64,000 nucleotides of DNA from Paenibacillus turicensis (GCF_017873435.1 NZ_JAGGKG010000001.1:124001-188000), one strand, 5' to 3'; numbered from the stretch's first letter, positions 27,962-37,649 are shown. Made by a program: numbers and translations. Notes: generated from the letters alone by a model not told the origin.

Positions 27962-28903
27962 CTATGCTTGTTCATGCTGAAACGGTGGTCTATTAAAGTT
28001 AGGACGATGTAGATGTGCAGATAAAAACCGCTCAGTAATTTCAAGCACCTGAGGGTTCCACACCCCTGTTCCATGATCTGCCCCAATTACCTTGTAAAAT
28101 AAAGCCTTTTGACCATGTTCTTTCAGTGCCTTATACATCTCAATGCTTTGGTTAACATGAACAATCGAATCGCTATCACCATGAATAATGAGAAATGGCG
28201 GGAGCAGCTTATCTAAGTTTTGATGAATTGGGCTAGCTTGCTTCGCTAATTCAATATTGTCCTTTACTCGCCCACCAATCAACAATCCTTCTGGTGAATC
28301 AGGCGCGTCATGATCAAGAATATTGTTATACTTGCCTAATGTGAGCAAATCAGTAACCCCATAATAATCAATAACTGCACTAACCTCATCACTTTGTTCG
28401 CCATGAATTCCGTTATTGTATTGCCCTATCGTGAGTCCTGTCATCAGAGAGAGATGTCCACCTGAGGAATCACCCCAAACTGCAACACGATTTGGATCAA
28501 CTCCATATTGGGCCGCATGTTTACGCATATAACGGATTGCACATTTTACATCCTCTAGTGGAGCAGGGAAACGCGCAATATCCGTATCTCTAATTTCAAC
28601 GCTAGCCACAACATAACCTTTTGCCGCAATCTGACAAAGATTTGGGATGCTTGCATTCAGATCTTGTTTTCTCCAAGCGGAGCCCTGAATAAAAACAACG
28701 AGAGGAAATTTATATCCAAACCGCTGTGGAACTATAATTTGTAGTCTTCTTTCCAAATCACCATATTTAGCATAAACTACGTTTGGCCTAAAGGAACAGG
28801 AATAATAAGCGCCTCCCTCAGGAAAGTCACCGTAAAGTAGCTGAGTCCCCTCTGGTGTCTCATTGGCTGCAATCATCGCTGCCTTTTCATCCATATTGAA
28901 CAC
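27962..28903 (-). CDS. Alpha/beta hydrolase, probable acetyl esterase
   Basis: A 313-residue cytoplasmic hydrolase of the BD-FAE/HSL-like group. The oxyanion region is PLVVFIQGSAW, the nucleophile elbow GDSSGG, the acid probably Asp in HGDSDSIVH and the catalytic His in GADHGTGVW. Such enzymes often remove acetyl groups from xylan or pectin oligomers, which suits the neighbouring arabinofuranosidase and cellulase; this is inference. It is a single-gene unit with its own terminator. AAGGAGTG precedes the start. Confidence 0.82.
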   Translation of the reverse strand: MFNMDEKAAMIAANETPEGTQLLYGDFPEGGAYYSCSFRPNVVYAKYGDLERRLQIIVPQRFGYKFPLVVFIQGSAWRKQDLNASIPNLCQIAAKGYVVASVEIRDTDIARFPAPLEDVKCAIRYMRKHAAQYGVDPNRVAVWGDSSGGHLSLMTGLTIGQYNNGIHGEQSDEVSAVIDYYGVTDLLTLGKYNNILDHDAPDSPEGLLIGGRVKDNIELAKQASPIHQNLDKLLPPFLIIHGDSDSIVHVNQSIEMYKALKEHGQKALFYKVIGADHGTGVWNPQVLEITERFLSAHLHRPNFNRPPFQHEQA

Positions 28904-29116
28904 TCCTTCTTAAAAAGTAATTCCTATACCAATATAACCCAATCTGTTTTTGATCGGAGTTAGGTTTGTTACATTTTCTAGGAAACTATTAATTTTAGTT
29001 CCATACCATTAATATATGAAAACTAATTCATAGAGGTCATGGATAGATTATCGAAGGGAAACAACTATTTTAAGAGATTTGGGAGTTGGACGTTGGGAAT
29101 TGAGTATTATACTTGT

Positions 29117-29389
29117 TTAAATTTGTTCAACTAAAGCAACTTCGCCAAACTGTTCACTAAGTAGTAACTCTATCAGTTTTGTAGCAGTATATTCAGGAGT
29201 TTGTAGTAATCCATCCTGCTCCAGCTTAATAAATTGATCCACATAAGCAAATTGGTCTTTATTGGTGGAACGAATTTCTGCTTGCAGTGCCGTATTAATC
29301 ATGCCTGGATACACAGCTGTTACTTTGACGGGATTAGGGACAAGCTGATCCCCTTTTAATTTAATTCGAATTTGTGCTGTTCTTAACAA
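29117..29389 (-). pseudogene. C-terminal fragment of an SDR oxidoreductase
   Basis: About 90 codons match the last third of a short-chain dehydrogenase: helix, then VKVTAVYPGMINTAL (the substrate-loop strand after the active site), then the C-terminal helices. The Rossmann motif, the catalytic Tyr and Lys and everything before are absent. The frame opens with TTG directly behind the stop of the regulator gene. MmyB-type regulators are often paired with an SDR gene, so this looks like a once-regulated partner that lost its N-terminal two thirds. Confidence 0.7.
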
Positions 29390-30244
29390 TTATTTATAAC
29401 CCATCAATTTTTGTAGCTTATTTTTGGTAGTTGAATCAGCGGCAGGAGTATAAATACTACAACGTAAATCCGAATCTCCTTGAACCTGTAATGAGGTTAA
29501 ATTAAATAACATCTTACCTGCTTTTGCATGGCGAAATTCTATCACCACCTCTGGTGCTGATTTTACTTCACTTTGCTGCCAAAGATGATCAAAATCAGGA
29601 TGAGCTAGCTTCATTTCTGCAATAAATTGATCGTACCATTTATCCTCCATATATTGACCATAATAAGCACGAAAGATAGCAAGGAATCCTTTTATAAAAT
29701 GATCCCAGTTGACCGCTAACCGTTGAAGCTCTTTGCGTGTAAATAACAAAGAAATCATATTACGTTCCTCTATAGGAACTTGTTCAAAATCCAAAAATAC
29801 ATGTGCTGCTGCCTCATTCCAGCCAACAATATAATAACGTCTATCTGTGATGATCGTTGGGCAAAATCGCAGCTCATCCATAATTACTTTTAAAGAGGGG
29901 CTAATTTCACTTTGTTCTTCCTTTAACGATAAGGCGCCTAAACCTGATTCAAGTGCTAATGCATATACATATTTACGTTCATCGGCAGTTAGCTGTAGCG
30001 CATTTGAGATACACTCCAATACGGACGCAGACATTCTAATATCTCTTCCTTGTTCAAGCCATGTGTACCAAGTCGTACTTACACCCGCCAATTGAGCAAC
30101 CTCTTCTCTTCGTAGGCCCGGCGTCCTTCTACGACTGCCGGGTGTAATTCCAATAGATTCTGGAGAAATTTTTGCCCTTTTAGACTTTAAAAAGGCAGAC
30201 AACGTCTGAAGTCTAGTGTCATCATGATCCATCTTATTATTCAC
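29390..30244 (-). CDS. XRE-family regulator with MmyB-like ligand domain
   Basis: A 284-residue regulator. The N-terminal helix-turn-helix (about 12-80) has the signature RRTPGLRREEVAQLAGVSTTWYTWLEQGR, and the C-terminal half (about 115-280) is the MmyB-like ligand-binding domain, a PAS-like fold that begins PTIITDRRYYIVGWN and in characterised relatives binds fatty-acid-like molecules. A perfect inverted repeat sits 14 bases before its ATG, a probable autoregulatory site that could also affect the divergent fabF paralogue 117 bases away. The downstream SDR partner is truncated. Confidence 0.87.
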   Translation of the reverse strand: MNNKMDHDDTRLQTLSAFLKSKRAKISPESIGITPGSRRRTPGLRREEVAQLAGVSTTWYTWLEQGRDIRMSASVLECISNALQLTADERKYVYALALESGLGALSLKEEQSEISPSLKVIMDELRFCPTIITDRRYYIVGWNEAAAHVFLDFEQVPIEERNMISLLFTRKELQRLAVNWDHFIKGFLAIFRAYYGQYMEDKWYDQFIAEMKLAHPDFDHLWQQSEVKSAPEVVIEFRHAKAGKMLFNLTSLQVQGDSDLRCSIYTPAADSTTKNKLQKLMGYK

Positions 30245-30257
30245 CCTTTTATTACAT

Positions 30258-30279
30258 TAGTATAGTACAAATTATACTA
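30258..30279. promoter_or_regulatory. Inverted repeat upstream of the MmyB-type regulator
   Basis: TAGTATA-N8-TATACTA is a perfect seven-base inverted repeat in the 116-base region between two divergent genes. It overlaps the expected promoter of the regulator, so autorepression is plausible. Confidence 0.5.
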
Positions 30280-30360
30280 TGATAAACTCTCACTTGTAAT
30301 AGGATAAAAAATAGGACAAAATTGCTTTAACTTTACTTCGTATAAAGGAGGAGAATTGGA

Positions 30361-31599
30361 ATGGAAAGAGTTGTTATTACGGGTATGGGTGTGATTTCCC
30401 CGCTTGGAAATACCGTCACAAGCTTTTGGAATTCATTAATACGAGGGGAATCAGGCATTTCCCAGATAGATACATTTGATGTTTCAGGTCATAAAACAAA
30501 AATAGCGGGTTTGGTTCGAGATTTTGATGCAGATGAGCTATTTGGGCGTAAGGAAGCGAGACGCATGGATCGCTTTTGTCAATTCGCTTTGGCGGCTGCC
30601 GATCAGGCTTGGGAAGACTCAGGTCTTTCTCTGGAGAAGGTTAATCACGAACGAATGGGTGTGTATGTAGGTTCTGGTACTGGAGGGATTCAGACGCTTG
30701 TTGATCAGACAACAATTATTCGAGAGCGTGGTCCTCAGCGGGTAAGCCCCACTTTAGTTCCTATGATGATTTCTAATATGGCAGCATCTCTCATTAGTAT
30801 CAAATATGGCGTAACAGGGCCAACGTTATCTCCTGTAACAGCATGTTCAATCGGAAATACATCGATAGGCGAAGCTTTTCGAAACATCTCCTTAGGACTG
30901 AATGACATCATTTTTACAGGAGGGACTGAGGCTGCGATTACTGAAATATCCTTAGCGAGTTTTGGAAATGCAACAGCTTTGTCAACCAGAAACGATCATC
31001 CTACCCAAGCTAGCCGTCCGTTTGATGCTATAAGAGATGGATTCGTTATGGCTGAAGGTGCGGGGATCTTAATTCTAGAATCACTTACACATGCATTGCA
31101 CAGAAATGCTAAAATTTACGCTGAAGTTATTGGCTATGGGGCAAGTTCAGATGCCTATCATATTGTCGCAACACATCCTGAAGGGAAAGGTGCATACACA
31201 GCGATGAAATTGGCAATTCAAGAAGCCAACATAGGTCTTCATGAAGTCGATGTTATTAGTGCGCACGCTACTAGCACAGAAATTGGGGATAAATCAGAAA
31301 CTTTAGCTATTAAAAGGTTGTTTGGTAAATATGCCTATGAAATCCCAGTTACCGCAAATAAGTCTATGACTGGGCATTTATTAGGAGCATCTAGTGCAGT
31401 AGAAGCTATCGCTTTGGTTAAAACCCTTCAGCAAAATATTGTTCCGCCTACAATAAATCAGGAGCACACGGACCCTGAATGCGATTTGGACTACGTCCCA
31501 AATAAAGCACGTGAAGCCACATTAAATGTGGGACTATCTAATTCCTTTGGGTTTGGGGGCCACAATGCAGTTATTGTACTTAAAGCCTTCAGAAATTAA
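30361..31599 (+). CDS. Beta-ketoacyl-ACP synthase II paralogue
   Basis: A 412-residue FabF-type condensing enzyme for elongation of acyl chains on ACP. The catalytic triad is intact: Cys162 in TACSIGNTS, His302 in SAHATSTEIGDKSE and His339 in KSMTGHLLGAS. The sequence after the Cys, CSIGNTSIG, differs from the CATGTHAIG-type sequence of housekeeping FabF, and no acpP, fabD, fabG or other fatty-acid gene is nearby, so it is likely an extra copy with an altered substrate or condition of use. AAAGGAGGAGA gives a very strong ribosome site before ATG at 30361. It is divergent from a regulator with a fatty-acid-type ligand domain, and may be its target. Confidence 0.9.
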   Translation: MERVVITGMGVISPLGNTVTSFWNSLIRGESGISQIDTFDVSGHKTKIAGLVRDFDADELFGRKEARRMDRFCQFALAAADQAWEDSGLSLEKVNHERMGVYVGSGTGGIQTLVDQTTIIRERGPQRVSPTLVPMMISNMAASLISIKYGVTGPTLSPVTACSIGNTSIGEAFRNISLGLNDIIFTGGTEAAITEISLASFGNATALSTRNDHPTQASRPFDAIRDGFVMAEGAGILILESLTHALHRNAKIYAEVIGYGASSDAYHIVATHPEGKGAYTAMKLAIQEANIGLHEVDVISAHATSTEIGDKSETLAIKRLFGKYAYEIPVTANKSMTGHLLGASSAVEAIALVKTLQQNIVPPTINQEHTDPECDLDYVPNKAREATLNVGLSNSFGFGGHNAVIVLKAFRN

Positions 31600-31656
31600 C
31601 GAACACAACAAACATCTCGTTTGAGCTGTTGTTTTAAATGTAACATGCCACTGAAT

Positions 31657-31679
31657 AAAAGCTCCCGTAGGGGGCTTTT
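31657..31679 (+). terminator. Terminator after the fabF paralogue
   Basis: AAAAGCTCCC-GTAG-GGGGCTTTT forms a compact hairpin with a U-rich 3' arm, 58 bases after the stop. Confidence 0.75.
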
Positions 31680-31818
31680 GCGCTTTCTCATGGCACTTTT
31701 AATATAATTTATTACGTTGTAAATTAAATTTTGATTTTTAGCCATATATAATAAAGAAATTTAGCTCATTTTATGCTACAATACTAAAATTGTACAAGTT
31801 TTAGGGGGAGAACGTAAT

Positions 31819-32457
31819 ATGCTCATTATTGGCATCGCTGGGGGCACTGGCTCTGGTAAAACAACCGTAGCACGAACGGTCATCGATCGTCTTGGGTCCG
31901 ATAAAGTTACATTTATATCGCAAGATAACTACTATAAAGATCACAGTCATCTTAGTTTTGAAGAACGAGGCTTAATTAATTATGATCATCCATTTGCTTT
32001 CGACAATGACTTACTCATTCAACACCTAACTATGCTCAAAGAAGGACAAGCTGTTCAGGGGCCTTGTTATGATTTCTCACACCATGCACGTTCTACTACA
32101 AAAACCGAGGAATTATTGCCCAACAATATTATCATCCTTGAAGGTTTACTTGTTCTTGCAGATGAAAATCTTCGCAATTTACTGGATATTAAGGTTTTTG
32201 TAGACACAGACCCTGATGTTCGAATTCTTCGCCGCGTTTTGCGCGATATCGAAGAACGAGAACGTACAATTCAATCTGTTTATAATCAATATTTATCCAC
32301 TGTTAAGCCAATGCATGAAGCTTTTATTGAGCCTTCTAAAAAATTCGCTGATGTCATTATTCCTGAAGGCGGGCATAATGAGGTTGGGATTGAGTTGCTA
32401 TCTGTTTTAACTGAAAAATATTTGTCGGGGCATAATAGTTGGGGTGGAATTAACTAA
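31819..32457 (+). CDS. udk: Uridine kinase
   Basis: A 212-residue nucleoside kinase that phosphorylates uridine and cytidine in the pyrimidine salvage pathway. The P-loop is GIAGGTGSGKTT (5-16), followed by the substrate-binding SQDNYYKD and NYDHPFAFD motifs that are diagnostic for Udk, and the lid region RDIEERERT. Length is standard. AGGGGGAG lies eight bases before the ATG. It is a single-gene unit, ending before a hairpin at 32480. Confidence 0.96.
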   Translation: MLIIGIAGGTGSGKTTVARTVIDRLGSDKVTFISQDNYYKDHSHLSFEERGLINYDHPFAFDNDLLIQHLTMLKEGQAVQGPCYDFSHHARSTTKTEELLPNNIIILEGLLVLADENLRNLLDIKVFVDTDPDVRILRRVLRDIEERERTIQSVYNQYLSTVKPMHEAFIEPSKKFADVIIPEGGHNEVGIELLSVLTEKYLSGHNSWGGIN

Positions 32458-32479
32458 TTAGCCTTAACAAAATTAAAGA

Positions 32480-32504
32480 GGCTGTCGAATAAGCATCGAC
32501 AGCC
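32480..32504 (+). terminator. Hairpin after udk
   Basis: GGCTGTCGA and TCGACAGCC are perfectly complementary with a seven-base loop, 22 bases after the stop. No T-run follows directly, so termination may be incomplete. Confidence 0.65.
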
Positions 32505-32537
32505 AATACACTATTTTATATGTTGCAGTACATTTCT

Positions 32538-33036
32538 CTATTCTCGCACTCTTACATATATTTGACCCACTACACTTCCTTGCTCATCTTTAGCGTTTAT
32601 AATTGTTAATCCTTCACTAATTGCTTTGACTTTCCCCTTATTCGATATTGTTGCTACATTTTGATCCAATGATGTCCACTCTACAACTTTTGTAAATGTA
32701 TAATTATCTATGGTAAGTCTGCTGGTTTGACCTATTCTCAATCGATTGCCAGTCTATAGTCACTTGCATCCTCTACAACTAACACATCAATATATTCTGT
32801 TGTACCATCTGCATAAGTAACACTAATCCTTGCATCAGCCTTTGTGATAGCATTCACTAATCCATTTACATCTACACCTGCAACCTCTGAATTCGAGGAT
32901 GTCCACTGACCATTTGTATTTTCAGAAAGATCACTATCAATACTTAATTGTAATTGTTCAGAAACCTCTAGAACTACTTTTAGTTGACTTTCTGGAACCT
33001 TCGAAATAGGAATTAAGCTTATGTTTCTAAAGTATG
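32538..33036 (-). pseudogene. Remnant of a Big_2-domain surface protein
   Basis: The minus strand encodes two bacterial Ig-like (Big_2) repeats in different frames. The first (about 33036-32750) translates to VPESQLKVVLEVSEQLQLSI, then WTSSNSEVAGVDVNG and VTYADGTTEYIDVLV, ending at TGA; the second (32741-32538) continues one frame over with VEWTSLDQNVATISNKGKVK and ITIINAKD-like text. The break at about 32745 is a single frameshift in the linker, and an in-frame TAG closes the 5' end at about 33037. No signal peptide or anchor remains. It is the tail end of a larger adhesin or cell-surface protein. Confidence 0.7.
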
Positions 33037-33329
33037 GCTAAGAACGAGTGTGAATACCTGAGCGATAAACTAAGGATGATAGCTTAATTTTTAAACGCTT
33101 TTTTCTTCCCAGTTGGCTCATTTGCAGAATAACAAGAAGCATGAAGAAACGACAAAGATCGTCTAAAGGGCGTAGACCCATTTTAAGAGCAGAGTCGAAC
33201 TCCAACTCCTTGATAGGTGTGACGAAGGAATGTAAGGGCATAGACCCGTAGAGACATGAGAGAGCAAACCTCAAGGATGATCTTGGAGCATGCAAATAAA
33301 GGAATAGATTGGGAAATATCTTATTTCCT

Positions 33330-33523
33330 TTATTTCACCCCGACCATGTTAAACTTTTCGGGTCGGTGTTTCTCCTTCATTTGCGAATCTAACAAATGAT
33401 ATTCTGCGAATGAGCGAGCTAGCGTAAGAAAAATGAAATATAAGGAGGGAGACACTCTTCAGAATCTCTCTGTCTCTTCGCTAACTTGGGTTAGCGGTCA
33501 AGAACTAATTTCAAGATTGAGCC
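33330..33523. repeat. Structured non-coding stretch with repeat copy C
   Basis: Two inverted repeats follow each other: CCGACC...GGTCGG (about 33340-33366), then TCATTTGCGAAT against ATTCTGCGAATGA (about 33377-33411). The last part, about 33463-33523, is a diverged relative of the repeats at 6291-6360 and 22131-22200 (TCTTCGCT, GGTCAAGAAC, AAGATTGAGCC). No gene is seen between 33037 and 33648; the 33038-33300 part is unassigned and may be an old insertion end. Confidence 0.45.
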
Positions 33524-33593
33524 TTTTTAAACGTTTTTAAACTTAGTAACTAATTGTTCATTAAATAAATACGTTGTTTTCAATTACAGGATT

Positions 33594-33635
33594 CCATCTT
33601 GAATAGAAAGGAAAATATCTTTCTATTCAAGATGG
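33594..33635 (-). terminator. Long hairpin after the collagen-like gene
   Basis: CCATCTTGAATAGAAAG and CTTTCTATTCAAGATGG are a perfect 17-base inverted repeat with an eight-base loop, 14 bases after the stop of the collagen-like gene. It lacks a T-run but should fold very stably. Confidence 0.65.
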
Positions 33636-33648
33636 GACTGATAACTGC

Positions 33649-35027
<1,379 letters not shown>

Positions 35028-35083
35028 TTTTCTTTATTGCACCTCCTTAACGTATTTTTGGGAACGATATTAAGATACGATTG

Positions 35084-35112
35084 TATAATATGCTCTTTTA
35101 AGGGGGTAAGTG
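35084..35112 (-). promoter_or_regulatory. Sigma-K-like promoter for the collagen-like gene
   Basis: On the minus strand, CATATTATA (35092-35084) fits the sigma-K -10 consensus CATANNNTA and a CAC triplet (35112-35110) lies 17 bases upstream, as expected for its -35. It is about 57 bases before the TTG start. Mother-cell expression late in sporulation would suit a spore-surface protein. Confidence 0.5.
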
Positions 35113-35273
35113 ATAATAATACACATTACAGAGAGTATGATAAAAAGTGCAAATGAAACAGTACAACTTCTCTTTGGTAATTTGCTGAATTTTAACTTTG
35201 GAGAGAATGAAGAGGGGCAGTTATTTTGCATAAGGTGTGATTTTTTTGTTTAAAAAAACCGATGTACATTTAC

Positions 35274-35602
35274 GGGACTGACCCCCGTTTTTGATACAGG
35301 GATTAAAACACCTTATTAAATTAAAAAGCCAGTTGTCGATATTCAATCGGTGACTGGTTATTTAGTTTCGCTTAATACAGATTGCGTTATAGTAATAGAT
35401 GTACTCTTTTACCATTTGTACAACGATTCAAGGTAGAACGTTTCAGCCAATCTTAATTCAACTGCTTTCAATTTAATTTCAAGTGGGTAGCTTACTCTTG
35501 TTGCCATTACAAAAACACCTCGAAAGTTGTCCTCTACATCTTACGATGTTTTGGAATCTTTTGAAGGTGTTTTGATTTGTCTCACGTTATGGGGTCAGTC
35601 CC
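35274..35602 (-). mobile_element. Miniature deletion derivative of an IS3-family element
   Basis: The 329 bases are bounded by perfect 12-base inverted ends, GGGACTGACCCC and its complement. Inside on the minus strand is the start of an orfA (MATRVSYPLEIKLKAVELRL, from about 35505) joined after a short stretch to the end of an orfB: the KEYIYYYN and SPIEYR-like text of IS150-type transposases survives out of frame. Everything between is deleted. It can encode no transposase but keeps both ends, so it could be moved by a full-length relative elsewhere. Nothing else is seen in the 35113-35794 gap. Confidence 0.72.
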
Positions 35603-35815
35603 ATTTTGATTCCACTTTTTTCTGTCATTTTAAAGATTAGAACAAGAGATTTTATCCTCTCGCTAAATATCTCCTTAAATTACGTTCTAGCCATCCAAAG
35701 TCTTAGGGATTTTACTCCTTGCCAAGCTTTAAGAGACACCCTGGTTCGTATATAATAGATACTATAATACAAAGCTTGCCCAACTAACTTTCACATGCGA
35801 GGTGCACACATTATT

Positions 35816-36364
35816 ATGGCAACCATCTACGATTTTACAGTGACAAAACCCAGCGGGGAGCGTTTTCCACTTTTTCAATTGGAAGGCAAACCTGTCCTCA
35901 TCGTCAACACGGCAAGCAAATGCAAATATACCCATCAGTTTGACGACCTACAAAAGCTATATGATCGTTACAAAGATCAAGGGCTCCAAGTTATCGGATT
36001 TCCTTGCAACCAGTTTGCAAAGCAGGAACCTGGAAGCAGTGAAGAAGCGGCAGCCTTTTGCCAACTCAATTACGGCGTCAAATTCCCGATGTTTGCCAAA
36101 CTCGATGTAAACGGTAATGAAGCACATCCGTTATTTGATTTTCTGAAGCAGACTGGTCCCTTTTCCGGTTTTGATGAATCCGATGTACAAGCCAAGCTGC
36201 TCAAGCTGATGATTTCCGAAAACACGCCAGAATGGCTGCATGGCAATGCGATTAAATGGAACTTCACCAAATTCCTTATTGATACAGAAGGGCACGTTGT
36301 CCAGCGCTTTGAGCCAATCGCTTCCATGGATGATATCCAGTCAGGTATCGAAGCACTTCTATAA
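35816..36364 (+). CDS. Glutathione peroxidase family protein
   Basis: A 182-residue thiol peroxidase of the GPx family. The peroxidatic Cys36 is in NTASKCKYT (Gly is usual after the Cys; here Lys), Cys64 in GFPCNQF is the likely resolving residue, Gln70 and the WNFTKF motif complete the active site. In bacteria these enzymes use thioredoxin to reduce hydroperoxides. ATG at 35816 gives the normal N-terminus; the frame also offers an ATG at 35795 seven codons upstream. The coding sequence is visibly richer in G and C than its neighbours and it lies between an IS remnant and broken genes, which suggests a recently acquired or relocated gene. Confidence 0.9.
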   Translation: MATIYDFTVTKPSGERFPLFQLEGKPVLIVNTASKCKYTHQFDDLQKLYDRYKDQGLQVIGFPCNQFAKQEPGSSEEAAAFCQLNYGVKFPMFAKLDVNGNEAHPLFDFLKQTGPFSGFDESDVQAKLLKLMISENTPEWLHGNAIKWNFTKFLIDTEGHVVQRFEPIASMDDIQSGIEALL

Positions 36365-36368
36365 ATGT

Positions 36369-36418
36369 AAACAGCAGCGGTCCTCCGATAATATGTCGGA
36401 AGGTGGCTGCTGTTTTTT
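36369..36418 (+). terminator. Terminator after the glutathione peroxidase gene
   Basis: AAACAGCAGC pairs with GCTGCTGTTT, with an inner CCGA/TCGG stem, followed by a T-rich tail. It starts four bases after the stop. Confidence 0.85.
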
Positions 36419-36458
36419 GCGCATGTAGACTCATATCAACCCATATCCAATTCAAGAC

Positions 36459-36961
36459 CTATTCATCTATTTCAACGATGATATTAACGATGGATGCATC
36501 GTGATTTTTGATGCGAAGTGGCGCAGTGAAGGCAGATATAAGCTTTTTCCCAATCAAGGGAGCTGGATTGATATCCTCGTATATTAGCATGGTTGGTTCT
36601 TCGTATTTTTCATGATCCAAAAATGCATGATGGACAAAATATCCGTTGCTTTTGGCTTCAGTCAAATTTTCAATGCATAACGTATCGATCGCTACTGCTT
36701 TGCATTTTGGAAGTTTTTACGGATGAATTCTGCAGCCTCTGGTGATACAGCTGGAAAATGATTAGAATATTTTTCAAAATCACTCTCTCGATATTTCCAA
36801 TAACCGGTATTGAATATCAACAAATCAGCTTCATGTAGATCTGTATATTCCAGCAGTTTATAAACAGTAATAAAACCGTTTGGACCAAGTGGACAATCAA
36901 TTAATAAAGGCTTTTTGTATATAAAATCCTCAATTGGAACAGCATCGATCCCAGATTCCAC
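36459..36961 (-). pseudogene. Broken cyclase-family (kynurenine formamidase-like) gene
   Basis: Two minus-strand frames together read as the C-terminal two thirds of a metal-dependent cyclase (PF04199 type): PIEDFIYKKPLLIDCPLG and LLIFNTGYWKYRE, then after a frameshift near 36697 VAIDTLCIENL, HHAFLDHE and PLIGKKLISAFTAPLR. The N-terminal part with the metal-binding His-Gly-Thr-His motif is missing; the sequence loses similarity at about 36961. Truncation plus frameshift make it non-functional. Confidence 0.7.
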
Positions 36962-37056
36962 CTCGCGATGGACACCCTTGCCTTAGACTATGGCTACAAC
37001 TGCCTTCACCATTCGGGACCTGAACCCTAGGAGATAGCGCCCATACTGGGCGCACT
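36962..37056. other. Unassigned short block, possible insertion-element end
   Basis: This 95-base block is richer in G and C than its flanks, begins exactly where the cyclase remnant loses coding similarity, and contains a small perfect hairpin GCGCCC-N5-GGGCGC at 37037-37053. It may be a leftover end of an insertion sequence; no family could be assigned. Confidence 0.3.
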
Positions 37057-37058
37057 AG

Positions 37059-37098
37059 AAGAAGCATCTAGCCTACAATTGTAGGTTGGATGCTTCTT
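37059..37098. terminator. Palindromic terminator beyond the small secreted protein gene
   Basis: AGAAGCATC, CCTACAATTGTAGG and GATGCTTCT form a long near-perfect palindrome with T4 on the plus side and T-rich text on the minus side. It lies 17 bases past the stop of the secreted-protein gene. Confidence 0.7.
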
Positions 37099-37115
37099 TT
37101 GATATAAGTCATATA

Positions 37116-37508
37116 TTAATATTCAACGCTAAATGTTCCTGATGATGTAGAAGATACTACTACAAATTTATGATAACCGTATAATTTAACTGATTTACTT
37201 TTTGAACCTTTTACTGTGCCTATTTTTGTGTGTTCCTTACCTTTTATATAACTAATATCAAAACTAGCGTTCTCATCATCAGCATTCACTTTAATTGTAA
37301 CGTTACCATTACAATATATATCCTCAGTTTGGTTGTTAATTTTTTCAGAGTGTGCGCCTAGTAGTGAAAAATCTTTATTGATTTCTTGTATTTCATTTAC
37401 TACAGATGTATTGTTAATTACTTCCTTCGCAAATATTGCTTGAGTAGGCATTAAAAGCAGTGCCATTGAAGTAAGTGTAGCAAGTACAGATTTTTGGAAT
37501 TTTTTCAT
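37116..37508 (-). CDS. Small secreted protein of unknown function
   Basis: A 130-residue protein with a clear Sec signal (KKFQKS, then a hydrophobic stretch, cut after AIFA at about residue 27). The mature ~100 residues are polar and probably all-beta, with a single Cys (CNGNVTIKVNADDE) and a C-terminal strand pair KFVVVSSTSSGTFSVEY. I recognise no family. AAAGGAGC lies ten bases before the ATG. It is intact although surrounded by decayed genes. A strong terminator-like hairpin lies 85 bases upstream on the same strand. Confidence 0.6.
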   Translation of the reverse strand: MKKFQKSVLATLTSMALLLMPTQAIFAKEVINNTSVVNEIQEINKDFSLLGAHSEKINNQTEDIYCNGNVTIKVNADDENASFDISYIKGKEHTKIGTVKGSKSKSVKLYGYHKFVVVSSTSSGTFSVEY

Positions 37509-37592
37509 AGTTAACAGCTCCTTTTAATTTTTAGAGTGAATACGAATCATTTTGATATTTATATTTATTTATATATCACCACCTTTTAAAAA

Positions 37593-37649
37593 AAAGGTAT
37601 TTATTCCTATTAATAGGATAACACAATTTTAATAGAAATAAATACCTTT
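37593..37649 (-). terminator. Terminator or attenuator upstream of the small secreted protein
   Basis: AAAGGTATTTATT-T-CTATTA pairs with TAATAG-G-AATAAATACCTTT on the minus strand and runs into T8. It is a complete intrinsic terminator facing the secreted-protein gene. Either it ended a lost upstream gene or it attenuates this one. Confidence 0.7.

Noticed and set aside
33038-33295. An 85-codon minus-strand frame
   Set aside because: It has no convincing ribosome site, no recognisable family, and lies in a structured non-coding block. A remnant of an insertion element is possible but could not be shown.
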